Shown in pieces: positions 8,423 to 17,215 of a DNA stretch of 64,000 nt; the stretch's first letter is position 1; the number at the start of each line of letters is the position of its first letter. The DNA is taken from positions 1 through 64,000 of the forward strand of contig JANYHT010000071.1 of the NCBI GenBank assembly GCA_025358925.1. Reading direction: 5' to 3'. The notes below the pieces were generated by a model. That model saw only the letters and a list, made by a program, of their open reading frames with translations, ran no database searches and had not been told where the DNA came from. This DNA comes from Gemmatimonadaceae bacterium. Its GTDB lineage: Bacteria > Gemmatimonadota > Gemmatimonadetes > Gemmatimonadales > Gemmatimonadaceae. The translations under genes and the position numbers were made by a program.

Positions 8423-9720
8423 TGCCCAACAATGTGCGTGATCTCGTCCTGCGTGGCGGTCGTATCGTCGATCCGTCGCAAGGCCTCGATCTCGTTGGCG
8501 ACGTGTTGTTGCGCAACGGACTCGTCGAAGCATGTGGTGGTGCATTCGGTACACCCGATGGTGCCGAGGTCGTCGACTGTAGCGGCCTCGTAGTTGCGCC
8601 GGGTTTTATCGACGTGCATGTGCATTTACGTGAGCCTGGTCGCGAGGATGTCGAAACTGTGGCGACTGGCGCACACTCGGCGGTTGCCGGCGGATTCACG
8701 GGCATTTGCGCGATGCCAAACACGCGTCCCGTCACCGACAATCAAGCCACGGTGGGTTTCGTCAAACGTCAAGGTGAGGCCGCGGGATTTGCGCGCGTGT
8801 ATCCATACGGCGCGATTAGTGTTGCGCAAAAAGGTGAAACGCTCGCCGAATTCGGAGAGATGGTTGGAGCGGGTGCCGTGGCGTTTAGTGATGATGGACG
8901 GCCGGTCGAAAGTGCACACTTGATGCGCACCGCGTTGGAATACGCACGCGCCTTCAACGTGCCCATTGCTGAACATTGCGAAGATATGTCGCTCGCGCAC
9001 GGTGGCTCGATGAACGAAGGACTGATGTCAGCGAAACTCGGTTTGAAAGGTATTCCCGCAGAAGCTGAAGAGATTTACGTCATTCGCGATATTCTGCTCG
9101 CACGTCGGACCGGTGGACACATTCACTTGTGTCATCTAAGTACGAAAGGATCGGTCGAGTTGGTGCGATGGGGTAAAGAGCGCGGCGTTAATGTCACCAC
9201 CGAAGTGTGTTCGCATCACATCTCGCTCACGGACGATGCGGTAGACGGCTACAACACCAACGCGAAGATGAATCCGCCGCTGCGCTTGGCGGAAGACATT
9301 GAAGCCCTGCAACAAGGCCTCGCCGACGGCACGATCGATTTACTTGTCACCGACCATGCGCCGCATCACTACGACGAAAAAGAACGCGAGTTTGCCGATG
9401 CGCCAAACGGCATTGTTGGTCTCGAGACGGCACTCGGCGTGAATTGTACGTACCTCTTGCATCGTGGCATCATGTCGCTTTCGCACATGATCGATGCGAT
9501 GAGTTGTAAACCGGCCAAAGTGTTTCATCTACCCGGCGGCTCGCTCGCGCGCGGTGCGCTTGCTGACGTAACTGTCTTCGACCCGGCACGTCGATGGATC
9601 GTCGATCCGGCACGCTTTAAGTCGAAGGGCCGCAATACACCCTACGGCGCCTATGAACTCACAGGGCAGACGCGCATCACGGTGGTCGGTGGGCGGGTCG
9701 TTTATCGCGCGGACGCGTAA
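8422..9720 (+). CDS. pyrC: Dihydroorotase (type I)
   Basis: A 432-residue amidohydrolase that cyclises N-carbamoyl-aspartate to dihydroorotate. The metal site HVHLREPG begins at His66; the downstream signatures AMPNTRPVTDN, SHHISLTDD, YNTNAKMNPPLR and catalytic TDHAPH (Asp311) are intact. Its length and motif set fit the active type I class found beside pyrB, not an inactive pseudo-DHO. The start ATG overlaps the pyrB stop. The next gene begins 7 bp downstream. Confidence 0.96.
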   Translation: MPNNVRDLVLRGGRIVDPSQGLDLVGDVLLRNGLVEACGGAFGTPDGAEVVDCSGLVVAPGFIDVHVHLREPGREDVETVATGAHSAVAGGFTGICAMPNTRPVTDNQATVGFVKRQGEAAGFARVYPYGAISVAQKGETLAEFGEMVGAGAVAFSDDGRPVESAHLMRTALEYARAFNVPIAEHCEDMSLAHGGSMNEGLMSAKLGLKGIPAEAEEIYVIRDILLARRTGGHIHLCHLSTKGSVELVRWGKERGVNVTTEVCSHHISLTDDAVDGYNTNAKMNPPLRLAEDIEALQQGLADGTIDLLVTDHAPHHYDEKEREFADAPNGIVGLETALGVNCTYLLHRGIMSLSHMIDAMSCKPAKVFHLPGGSLARGALADVTVFDPARRWIVDPARFKSKGRNTPYGAYELTGQTRITVVGGRVVYRADA

Positions 9721-9727
9721 TCGGGTT

Positions 9728-10498
9728 GTGCTCAAGGTCGGGCGCGAAGAATCGCTTCACGGCGAGATCGCTCGGCTCGCACAGGAGTTGTGCGTCGCCT
9801 GTGCGCGGCTGCATGCGCGTGGACTTTTATCGGGTGTCGAAGGCAATCTTTCCGTGCGCCTGTCAAATGGCGATTTGCTCGTCACGCCATCTGGTGCCGA
9901 TAAAGCCACCCTGTCGCCAAACACGGTGATGCGCTTGCACGCCGACGGCACGCTTCGTCACGCTGCTGGCACAATCACCGATAGTGCGCGTGACACGGCC
10001 CACCGCCCATCGTCGGAAGTGGGGATGCATGTAGGCTGCTATGCAGCTCGGCCCGATGCGCGAGCGGTCATCCACGCGCATCCTCCAGTTGCAACCGGAT
10101 TTGCAACTGCGGGTTGTCCGATACCGGCAGATGTGCTGCCGGAGGTGCCTGTAGTGATTGGTCCGATCGCACTCGTCCCATATGCACGTCCCGGCACTCC
10201 GGCGCTCGCCGAGGCCATGCAACCGTTTCTTGCCGATCACGAGGTGTTTCTGCTGGCGAATCATGGAGTGACGGTCTTGGGCACGTCGCTCTCCGATGCG
10301 ATGTTGCGGATGGAAAGTGTCGAGCAGGCGGCGCGCATCGTCCTTGTGGCGAGACTGTTGGGCGGCGAGCAGCGATTGTCTACTGTCGAGGCGTCGGCGC
10401 TTTCCGCGCTCCGACTATCAAATGCGACATCCGTCACATTTGGAACCATAGCGCGTCGAACATATTCTGCGGGCGTATCGCCTGAAGGACTCACATGA
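9728..10498 (+). CDS. Class II aldolase/adducin family protein
   Basis: A 256-residue product starting at GTG 9728, just after pyrC; the frame is open into pyrC but family similarity begins here. GLLSGVEGNLSVR, the phosphate-binding TPSGADK, the SSEVGMH acidic residue, the zinc ligands HAHPP and the third His in LLANHGV are those of the L-fuculose-1-phosphate aldolase / methylthioribulose-1-phosphate dehydratase family. The sequence does not settle which substrate is used. Its place between pyrC and a zinc-ribbon protein gives no metabolic clue. It overlaps the next gene by 4 bp (ATGA). Confidence 0.85.
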   Translation: MLKVGREESLHGEIARLAQELCVACARLHARGLLSGVEGNLSVRLSNGDLLVTPSGADKATLSPNTVMRLHADGTLRHAAGTITDSARDTAHRPSSEVGMHVGCYAARPDARAVIHAHPPVATGFATAGCPIPADVLPEVPVVIGPIALVPYARPGTPALAEAMQPFLADHEVFLLANHGVTVLGTSLSDAMLRMESVEQAARIVLVARLLGGEQRLSTVEASALSALRLSNATSVTFGTIARRTYSAGVSPEGLT

Positions 10499-11493
10499 CG
10501 GAGACTGGCGCAGTGTCAATTGAAGACGTTCGAACGTTGGTCGCGGAACGGCAGCGATACGATGACTGGTTGTCTGCGCTCGATGCACGCCGCGCGGACA
10601 CACCGACGCGCGTATTTGATCGCGTACACGCCGATTACATGGGTCGCCGCGCGGGCATTATGGACCAACTGCGCGAACACGTCAGCACACTTGCTGCGCT
10701 TGGCGACGAGCTCGCAGCGCGCTTAAATGCGGTCGAGATCAAACTGTCGGCGCACGAGGATGAGCGCGCCGAGGCGATGTTGCGCACTGCGGTCGGCGAG
10801 TACGATGCCGCGCGATGGGATGAGGTCAAGCAACACGTCGAATCGAATATTTCGACGCTCGCCGTTGAGCGCACGGCAGTGCTCGCGGAGGTTGACGACG
10901 TGCGCGCGCTATTGGCGAGTGCGCGCATTGAACCGATCGTGCCTGAGCACACCGAACATACCCACGCGAACATCGAGGTCGTAGATCTCGCCGACGAACG
11001 GGCGCCCGATGTTTTTTCGGATGCATCTGTTGCTCTGGAGCTCACGGCACATGAAGATCGTGTGCTCGACACCGTGGCTGTCGAAAGCGTCGCAATCGAA
11101 ACCGTCATAGTTGAAAGTGTCGCGATCGAAACCCTTCCCCTGGAGTCCGACAACTCAGAGTTCGATGACGCGCTGGCGTTATTCTCGCCAAGCGCGGATC
11201 CGGGGATTGTGGACCGAGCAGTGCACGACACGTTTCGCGTCGACGCGGCGGTTGCGCAGGTAGCTACGGCGACGCCAGCGAGTCAGCAGGTAACTGCAAC
11301 CAAACAAACAGAATCGTTCGACGAACTCGCGTTCCTCCGGTCTGTGATTGATCCGTCCGCGAAAAGCGGAAGCGCACGTACGACCACCGGTGGAGACCAA
11401 GCGAAATCATTACGATGCACGGAGTGCGGAACAATGAATTTTCCGACGGAATGGTACTGCGAACGCTGCGGTGGAGAGCTCGCGGCGTTTTAG
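10495..11493 (+). CDS. Coiled-coil protein with C-terminal zinc ribbon
   Basis: A 332-residue protein of unknown function. Residues ~1-150 are charged and helical, with heptad-like spacing expected of a coiled coil (ELAARLNAVEIKLSAHEDER). Residues ~150-290 are acidic and low in complexity and contain a tandem VESVAIET repeat (~195-213). The C-terminus is a four-Cys zinc ribbon: C308-x2-C311, C322-x2-C325. The ATG overlaps the preceding stop, so it is translationally coupled to the aldolase-family gene. The layout resembles small zinc-ribbon scaffolding or nucleic-acid-associated proteins, but no family is claimed. Confidence 0.75.
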   Translation: MTETGAVSIEDVRTLVAERQRYDDWLSALDARRADTPTRVFDRVHADYMGRRAGIMDQLREHVSTLAALGDELAARLNAVEIKLSAHEDERAEAMLRTAVGEYDAARWDEVKQHVESNISTLAVERTAVLAEVDDVRALLASARIEPIVPEHTEHTHANIEVVDLADERAPDVFSDASVALELTAHEDRVLDTVAVESVAIETVIVESVAIETLPLESDNSEFDDALALFSPSADPGIVDRAVHDTFRVDAAVAQVATATPASQQVTATKQTESFDELAFLRSVIDPSAKSGSARTTTGGDQAKSLRCTECGTMNFPTEWYCERCGGELAAF

Positions 11494-11507
11494 CGAGCAC
11501 TCGCCTC

Positions 11508-11568
11508 TGTCCGCTATACAGAAGGGGCCGGAATCAACACGATTCCGGCCCCTTCTGTATAGCGGACA
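11508..11568. terminator. Long perfect inverted repeat, bidirectional terminator
   Basis: A 28-bp perfect inverted repeat (11508-11535 and 11541-11568) with loop AACAC. It lies between the convergent zinc-ribbon gene and rpsT and ends 6 bp from the rpsT stop. It lacks a T-run, but its size and position suit a transcription barrier for both genes. Confidence 0.75.
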
Positions 11569-11574
11569 CAACGC

Positions 11575-11817
11575 TTACGCGCTGTGCGCCATCTTCGCAA
11601 TTTTGCTCTTCTGGCGGGCTGCCGTGTTGCGATGAATCAGGCCCTTACGCGCGGACCGATCGAGCAACGACACGGCGGTCAAGCGCTCGTCCGCTGCTGC
11701 TGCGCTCGTCTTGGCCTTCTTGACGGCGGTACGCAACGCAGAACGCTGCGCCCGATTGCGCAGTGCAGCCGCGCGGGACTTACGCAGGTCCTTCTTAGCG
11801 GACTGAATATTCGGCAC
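11575..11817 (-). CDS. rpsT: 30S ribosomal protein S20
   Basis: The 80-residue, strongly basic protein matches S20 throughout (MPNIQSAKKDLRKSRAA, then RTAVKKAKT and LIHRNTAARQKSKIAK). It binds 16S rRNA in the body of the small subunit. The start codon is GTG, preceded by GGAGAG at a normal spacing. A non-AUG start also occurs in E. coli rpsT, where it takes part in autoregulation; whether that holds here is unknown. It is a single-gene unit with its own promoter. Confidence 0.96.
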   Translation of the reverse strand: MPNIQSAKKDLRKSRAAALRNRAQRSALRTAVKKAKTSAAAADERLTAVSLLDRSARKGLIHRNTAARQKSKIAKMAHSA

Positions 11818-11880
11818 CGAAACTCTCCAGCAGCAACGCGAAAAAATGTGATAGTCGACGGATTCGTCAACAGACTGGTA

Positions 11881-11909
11881 AAGCTATCCCGGCTTTGCAC
11901 TAGGGTCAA
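11881..11909 (-). promoter_or_regulatory. Predicted rpsT promoter
   Basis: On the minus strand TTGACC (11909-11904) and TAGCTT (11886-11881) are spaced by 17 bp, about 65 bp upstream of the rpsT GTG. The hexamers match those predicted before the M50 protease, groES and rimP. Confidence 0.5.
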
Positions 11910-11953
11910 GCGCGAACCCAACACGGTTCTGCCTCTTACGACACGTTCACCTT

Positions 11954-11982
11954 TTGACACCCTCTCGCGCGAAGACTAGCTT
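11954..11982 (+). promoter_or_regulatory. Predicted promoter of the M50 protease-scpAB run
   Basis: TTGACA (11954-11959) and TAGCTT (11977-11982) are spaced by 17 bp. The reading frame's most upstream possible start (TTG 11954) is the -35 hexamer itself, which rules that start out. Confidence 0.55.
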
Positions 11983-11986
11983 TCCG

Positions 11987-12736
11987 ATGGGATTTGCTTG
12001 CAATCACTTCCGACGCAGTCTCCCCAAAACGCGAACCTTGGCCCCCGCTGCGTTGGATTTTCTCCAGAAACTCTTTCTGCTTGGTCCGGTGCTGCTGTTC
12101 TCGATGGTCGCCCACGAGTACGCGCACGGATACGCAGCGTTTAAGCAGGGTGACATGACCGCGTATCAGCTGGGTCGGCTAACGTGGAATCCGATCAAGC
12201 ACATCGATCCGTTCATGACCATTCTGCTTCCAGTCATGCTCGCGTATTTGAATCTGCCCATTTTTGGTGGTGCCAAACCGGTACCGGTCAATCCGCGCAA
12301 TTACCGCAACTACAAACGCGGCGACATCATCGTATCACTCGCAGGCGTGGCGACGAACGTCGTCATCGCGTTTGCCTGTGTACCGCTGATCATCATGATC
12401 GGATTGATCGGACAAAACGTACCGGTACTGCTTCGTCCGCTCGGAATACTTCAACAAATGCTCGTGCTCGGCGTGTTCGTCAACCTGATTCTCGCTGCGT
12501 TCAACCTTATTCCGATCCCGCCGTTGGATGGATCGCACGTCTTCAAGTATTTACTGCCACCGCAGTGGTCGCTTGCCTACCAGCGCATTGGTGGGATCGG
12601 ACTTCTAATATTGTTTGCGGTGCTCTCGTTCGCGCGTGGTCTGGTCACCCTGTGGCTAACTCCGGCGTACTACCTGCGTTTTCTTGCCGAGCAACTTTAC
12701 CTTCCGTTCATGTTGCCTAACCCCTTCGGTGCGTGA
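11987..12736 (+). CDS. Site-2 protease family (M50) membrane metalloprotease
   Basis: A 249-residue protein from ATG 11987. The zinc-binding HEYAHG (Glu as catalytic base) lies in the first transmembrane segment, and NLIPIPPLDGSHV supplies the third ligand (Asp). Four or five hydrophobic segments follow the compact, PDZ-less M50B layout common beside scpA/scpB. Its substrate is unknown. The start is uncertain: ATG 11987 falls only 4 bases after a predicted -10, so either the mRNA is leaderless or translation begins further in, for example at TTG 12038 or TTG 12053 just before the conserved region. It overlaps scpA (GTGA). Confidence 0.85.
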   Translation: MGFACNHFRRSLPKTRTLAPAALDFLQKLFLLGPVLLFSMVAHEYAHGYAAFKQGDMTAYQLGRLTWNPIKHIDPFMTILLPVMLAYLNLPIFGGAKPVPVNPRNYRNYKRGDIIVSLAGVATNVVIAFACVPLIIMIGLIGQNVPVLLRPLGILQQMLVLGVFVNLILAAFNLIPIPPLDGSHVFKYLLPPQWSLAYQRIGGIGLLILFAVLSFARGLVTLWLTPAYYLRFLAEQLYLPFMLPNPFGA

Positions 12737-13485
12737 TAGCATCTTCGCTTCGCGTTAACGACGCTGACGGCTCGGCGTTCGTTGTTGAGCTCAGCCATTT
12801 CACGGGCCCGCTCGATTTGCTGCTCTCGCTCATTCGCGACGAGCAGTTGGATATTTATGATATTCCGGTCGCGCGCATCGCTGAACAGTTTCTCGCGCGC
12901 ATTAGCACGCTAGGATTGGACGAAGCGGCCGACTATCTCGAAATGGCCGCGCGATTACTCCGCATTAAAGCGCAGATGTTATTGCCAAGCGCCAACGGCG
13001 AAGAATCGTGGGAGGATCCGCGCGCCGAGTTGGTGCGTCGTCTTCTCGAGTACCAACAGATGCGCGAAGTGGTCGATCTGCTTGAACACCGTGGTGAAGG
13101 GCGTCGGCATCAGTTTAGTCGGCGTTGGGTGCCACAAGCGGCTGATTTTGCACCGAGCGCGACGCCGTTGTCCCTGTCGCTCGGCGAGTTACTGGCAGCG
13201 GTTGATCGCGTCTTGCGCACCGCAAAAGAGCCGGTGTTGCATGATGTCATTCCACGCGCACTTGACGTTGCGGGGGCGATGACGACCATTCGGTCCCTGC
13301 TCGCGACAGGTCGCGGTGCACGATGGACCGACTTAGTAGGACGTGATGCAGAGCCGTGGCAGATTTTGTCGGTGCTCTTGGCACTGCTTGAAATGGCGAA
13401 GTTGGGTGAACTGCGAATCGCGCAGCACCGGCCCTTCGCGTCCGTAGAAATCGAGAGTCGTGACGCCGTTAGCGAAGCTGCTTGA
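12733..13485 (+). CDS. scpA: Segregation and condensation protein A
   Basis: The 250-residue kleisin subunit links the SMC heads of the chromosome-condensing SMC-ScpA-ScpB complex. The N-terminal signature FTGPLDLLLSLIRDEQLDIYDIPVARIAEQF is split across residues ~23-53, AARLLRIKAQMLLP follows, and the C-terminal winged helix has ILSVLLALLEMAKLGEL. GTG 12733 overlaps the protease stop. The 3' end overlaps scpB by 26 bp, as is common for this pair. Confidence 0.94.
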   Translation: MIASSLRVNDADGSAFVVELSHFTGPLDLLLSLIRDEQLDIYDIPVARIAEQFLARISTLGLDEAADYLEMAARLLRIKAQMLLPSANGEESWEDPRAELVRRLLEYQQMREVVDLLEHRGEGRRHQFSRRWVPQAADFAPSATPLSLSLGELLAAVDRVLRTAKEPVLHDVIPRALDVAGAMTTIRSLLATGRGARWTDLVGRDAEPWQILSVLLALLEMAKLGELRIAQHRPFASVEIESRDAVSEAA

Positions 13486-14011
13486 GGCGGCGCTGTTCGC
13501 CGCCCCCCGTCCCATTCCGCTCGACGCGCTCGCCACACTCGATGCGCAGTCGAGCTTAGCGGCGGTTGCATCCGCGCTTGATGAACTGCGCGAGCACTAT
13601 GACGTGGACGGCCATGGCGTCGAACTGGTAGAGCAAGGCGGCGGCTGGCAAATTCTTACGCGCGCAGAATACGCGGAAGCGATCGAGCGTGCACAAGTCG
13701 CGGTCCGTCCGCAACGTTTGTCGGCAGCGTCACTAGAGACGCTAGCGATTATCGCCTATCGGCAACCGATCGGACGCGCGGAAATCGAAGAGATTCGCGG
13801 TGTCGCCGTCGGTAGCGTGCTCAAGTCACTGCACGAACGTGGACTCATCGACATTGTCGGGCGCAGTGAGGGCATCGGTCGTCCATTGCTCTACGGCACT
13901 ACGTCGCAATTCCTTGAACAATTCGGTTTGCGTCATCTCGAAGAGTTGCCGCGCGCCGACGAGTTGGCGATTGCCTTGCGTGGAGCGGGTAACGCCGTCC
14001 TCGCCGAGTGA
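13460..14011 (+). CDS. scpB: Segregation and condensation protein B
   Basis: At 183 residues it has two winged-helix domains; LLEAALFAAPRPIPLDALA opens the first and TLAIIAYRQPIGRAEIEEIRG is the diagnostic ScpB stretch, followed by LLYGTTSQFLEQFGL. ScpB dimers bind ScpA and regulate the SMC complex. The GTG start lies inside scpA. The stop overlaps the following pseudouridine synthase gene. Confidence 0.95.
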   Translation: MTPLAKLLEAALFAAPRPIPLDALATLDAQSSLAAVASALDELREHYDVDGHGVELVEQGGGWQILTRAEYAEAIERAQVAVRPQRLSAASLETLAIIAYRQPIGRAEIEEIRGVAVGSVLKSLHERGLIDIVGRSEGIGRPLLYGTTSQFLEQFGLRHLEELPRADELAIALRGAGNAVLAE

Positions 14012-15048
14012 TGCGTCCAGGTCAGGGTCCTCGCGGTGGATCAGCGAAGTCGCGCACTGCGGCGCCGCGCGGCGTGAAGCCCCCTGAGCGAGCACCGAAA
14101 GGTGGTTCGGGTCGCGGCGTGCCAAGTGCATCATCCAGCAAGGCGTCCGCGGCGGCGGCTAGTGCGCGTGCTTCCGGGAAAAAGTCCATCACAAAAACGG
14201 CAGCGGGTAAGTCAGCGGCGGTGGCCGTTGCTGCGGCGAAGACTGCGACAAAAAAATCAGCACCGCGTCGACAAGAAATTGATCGTGGTGCGGGTGGCGC
14301 GGGCGGAACGGTCAAGGCCGCTCCCGAAGGACCAATGCGCGTCCAGCGGGCGCTCGCGCGCGCGGGTATGACATCGCGACGCGAGGCGGATCGTGCCGTC
14401 GCCGACGGTCGCGTCCAAGTAAATGGCGCCGTCGCTACCATTGGACAAGTGATCGACCCTGAGCGTGATGTCATTACGCTCGACGGCGATTCAGTCTCAG
14501 CCAACGTGTCGACGCATCGGTGGATCGTGCTCAACAAGCCCGCCGCCGTCATGACAACGCGCAAAGATCCCGAGGGACGTCAAACAGTATTCGATCTCGT
14601 GCACAAAGTGCCCGGGCTCGTGTATGTGGGTCGGCTTGATTACATGACCGAAGGCGTCTTGTTGCTCACCACCGATGGACGTGCCGCACACTTGCTGACG
14701 CATCCCAGTAACGAGATTGAACGCACGTATCTGGCCACGGTGCGCGGCGATGCTGCAACGGCCGTGCGCGAAGCCCGACGCGGCGTGCAACTCGACGATG
14801 GCTTCGTCGTTCCGCGTGAAGTGACCGCGCAGCCCATGGGCAACCGCCGGTGGGCATTCGAGATTACCATCGCCGAAGGAAAAACGCACGAAGTGCGTCG
14901 TTTGTGCGATGCGCTTGGCCTGCAGGTAGAACGCTTGGTACGAACGCGTTTTGGCCCGGTACGACTGGGTGATCTCGCGCCAGGTGAGACGCGTGCTCTC
15001 AATGCAAGTGAGCGTTCTGTTCTCGACACCTTGTTGCCGTCTAGCTGA
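14011..15048 (+). CDS. rluB: RsuA/RluB-type rRNA pseudouridine synthase
   Basis: A 345-residue protein. The first ~105 residues are a Lys/Ala/Ser-rich basic tail (KKSITKTAAGKSAAVAVAAA) of low complexity. An S4 RNA-binding domain follows (RVQRALARAGMTSRREADR), then the synthase core with catalytic Asp in VGRLDYMTEGVLLLTTDG, and KTHEVRRLCDALGLQVERL. The family makes pseudouridine in 23S (RluB) or 16S (RsuA) rRNA; linkage to scpA-scpB points to RluB. ATG 14011 is preferred, with GTG 14008 also possible; both overlap the scpB stop. Confidence 0.9.
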   Translation: MRPGQGPRGGSAKSRTAAPRGVKPPERAPKGGSGRGVPSASSSKASAAAASARASGKKSITKTAAGKSAAVAVAAAKTATKKSAPRRQEIDRGAGGAGGTVKAAPEGPMRVQRALARAGMTSRREADRAVADGRVQVNGAVATIGQVIDPERDVITLDGDSVSANVSTHRWIVLNKPAAVMTTRKDPEGRQTVFDLVHKVPGLVYVGRLDYMTEGVLLLTTDGRAAHLLTHPSNEIERTYLATVRGDAATAVREARRGVQLDDGFVVPREVTAQPMGNRRWAFEITIAEGKTHEVRRLCDALGLQVERLVRTRFGPVRLGDLAPGETRALNASERSVLDTLLPSS

Positions 15049-15182
15049 ACGGAGCAGACGGCGCTGTTGTGGGTATTGCACGCAGCCGCGCACGTTACAG
15101 CCGAGCGTGTGCTGCTCGAATTCCGCCTCGCCGCAGAGTCTGCGGAACTGATCATCATCCAGACCAGCAGGAGTTGTAAGTC

Positions 15183-16157
15183 GTGACCACCAGCGCTACC
15201 GCGTCGGCAGATATGGTGTTGGTGCAAGGCGTACTTCGCGAAGTCGCGCGGCGCATTGTCGGGCAGGAATACATGGTCGAGCGACTACTTATCAGTCTGC
15301 TCACCGGAGGGCACGTGCTCCTCGAAGGCGTTCCCGGTTTGGCGAAAACGCTCACGGTGCGCACATTGGCCGAGACGGTACGCACGTCCTTTCAGCGCAT
15401 TCAGTTCACGCCCGATCTGCTACCGGCCGACGTCGTCGGCACACAGATTTTCGATCAACCCAGCGGCGAGTTCCGCGTCAAGCGTGGACCAATTTTCGCC
15501 AATATCATTCTCGCCGACGAAATCAATCGCGCGCCGGCCAAAGTGCAGGCGGCGCTCCTCGAAGCGATGCAGGAAAAGCAGGTCACGATTGGTGGCACGA
15601 CGTACCCGCTCGCCGAACCATTTCTTGTGTTGGCGACGCAAAATCCAATTGAACAAGAGGGCACATATCCGTTGCCTGAAGCGCAGGTTGATCGCTTCAT
15701 GTTCAAACTGCGCGTTGGCTATCCCACCCGTGCTGAGGAACGCGAAATTTTGCGACGGATGGCCGGCGGGGATAAGGTCACCGTGGCACCAGTTGCGGCG
15801 CCGGAAGATCTCCTCGACGCGCGTCGGCGTATTGCCGAATTGTACATGGACGATCGCATTGTGGACTACATCGTCGAATTAGTGCATGCGACGCGCTTCC
15901 CAGCTGATGTCGGAGCAGCAGATTTGCGGCCGCTCATTGAATTTGGTGCAAGCCCCCGCGCGACGATCGCGCTCGCACAGGCCTCGCGCGCGCACGCGTT
16001 TCTCCGAGGTCGAGCGTTCGTGACGCCAGACGACGTAAAGAGCATCGCGCCGGACGTACTGCGGCATCGCGTGCTGACTTCGTTCGAAGCGGACGCCGAG
16101 GGCGTGACGAGTGACACTATCGTCACGCGTCTGCTCGCTGCCGTCGAATCACCCTGA
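15183..16157 (+). CDS. MoxR-family AAA+ ATPase
   Basis: A 324-residue protein with Walker A EGVPGLAKT (~48-56), Walker B LADEINRAP (~110-118) and sensor 1 ATQNPIEQEGTYPLPEAQVDRF, typical of MoxR chaperone-like ATPases that load or remodel von Willebrand (VWA) proteins. GTG 15183 is preceded by CAGGAG. It heads a six-gene block (MoxR, DUF58, a membrane protein, two VWA proteins, BatD-like), the classical Bat operon arrangement. The gap before it (15049-15182) holds nothing recognisable. Confidence 0.92.
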   Translation: MTTSATASADMVLVQGVLREVARRIVGQEYMVERLLISLLTGGHVLLEGVPGLAKTLTVRTLAETVRTSFQRIQFTPDLLPADVVGTQIFDQPSGEFRVKRGPIFANIILADEINRAPAKVQAALLEAMQEKQVTIGGTTYPLAEPFLVLATQNPIEQEGTYPLPEAQVDRFMFKLRVGYPTRAEEREILRRMAGGDKVTVAPVAAPEDLLDARRRIAELYMDDRIVDYIVELVHATRFPADVGAADLRPLIEFGASPRATIALAQASRAHAFLRGRAFVTPDDVKSIAPDVLRHRVLTSFEADAEGVTSDTIVTRLLAAVESP

Positions 16158-16162
16158 GGATC

Positions 16163-17215
16163 GTGCCGCCGATTGTCGCTGCATCCGGCGCGTCGACGTC
16201 CGGGTCCACGTCGCCGGCATCGGCCGCCACGGTGGCACCGGCGGATGTGTTACGCCAAGTGCGACGTATTGAAATGCGAACGCGGCGACTGGTCGACTCC
16301 ACGTTCGCGGGTGAGTATCGTTCGTTGTTCAAAGGGCAGGGGATGGAGTTCTCTGAGGTGCGCGAATACCAACCGGGTGACGAAGTGCGCGCGATTGACT
16401 GGAATGTGTCGGCGCGCATGGGACGTCCGTTTGTGAAGCGCTACGTTGAAGAGCGCGAACTCACCATCATGTTGGCGATCGACATCTCCGGCTCATCGCG
16501 TTTTGGGACGCGGGCGCGCTTCAAACACGATCTCGCGATCGAACTTGCGGGCGTGCTTGCCCTCGCCGCCGTGCGCAACAATGATCGCGTTGGGCTCCTG
16601 CTGTTTACAGATCGCGTTGAGCATGCGCTTCCGGCCCGCAAAGGACGTAAGCACGCCCTGCGATTAATTCGTGACTTGATGACCACCCAGCCCGTCGGGC
16701 GACGCACCGCAATCACAGGCACCGTCGATCGGATGATGCGCTTGTTGCCGCATCGGTCAGTGGTGTTCTTGTGCTCAGACTTTCTCACGGATGATCTCGA
16801 AAAGCCGCTCGCGCGTCTCGCGCAGCGTCACGACGTCATTGCAGTAACGTTGGAAGATCCATCGGAGCGTTCACTTCCCAATATCGGATTGGCGCGACTG
16901 GAAGATCCGGAAACGGGCGAGCGGGTAGAGGTCGACACGTCGCATCCCGCAGTACGCGCGTCGTTTGCCAAGCGCGTCGTTGCCGCTGACGACGCGCGCC
17001 GCAAATTGTTTGTGCGCCTCGGTCTTGACGAAATCATCGTGCATACCGAACACGGGTACGTCGATGCGCTGCTGGCGTTTTTTCGTGCCCGCGCACGACG
17101 ACCACACGGCGCTGTTCGCACGGGCCCGCGCGGCGCACTCGGCGATGCGGCGGGAGCAACAGCAGACGTGCGTCCGGCGCATGTCGCAATTCGCGCCGAC
17201 GGAACGCAACGGTAG
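16163..17215 (+). CDS. DUF58 domain protein (VWA-like)
   Basis: A 350-residue protein. The DUF58 signature GMEFSEVREYQPGDEVRAIDW is followed by RPFVKRYVEERELTI and then a VWA-like fold beginning LAIDISGSSRFG. It has an alanine-rich N-terminal tail and a basic C-terminus. DUF58 proteins accompany MoxR ATPases and are presumed their client or partner at the membrane. GTG 16163 lies 5 bp after the moxR stop; the gene overlaps the next one by one base. Confidence 0.92.
   Translation: MPPIVAASGASTSGSTSPASAATVAPADVLRQVRRIEMRTRRLVDSTFAGEYRSLFKGQGMEFSEVREYQPGDEVRAIDWNVSARMGRPFVKRYVEERELTIMLAIDISGSSRFGTRARFKHDLAIELAGVLALAAVRNNDRVGLLLFTDRVEHALPARKGRKHALRLIRDLMTTQPVGRRTAITGTVDRMMRLLPHRSVVFLCSDFLTDDLEKPLARLAQRHDVIAVTLEDPSERSLPNIGLARLEDPETGERVEVDTSHPAVRASFAKRVVAADDARRKLFVRLGLDEIIVHTEHGYVDALLAFFRARARRPHGAVRTGPRGALGDAAGATADVRPAHVAIRADGTQR

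Noticed and set aside
11954-11986. Upstream TTG start for the M50 protease gene
   Set aside because: The TTG is the -35 hexamer of a well-spaced promoter whose start lies at or beyond 11987.
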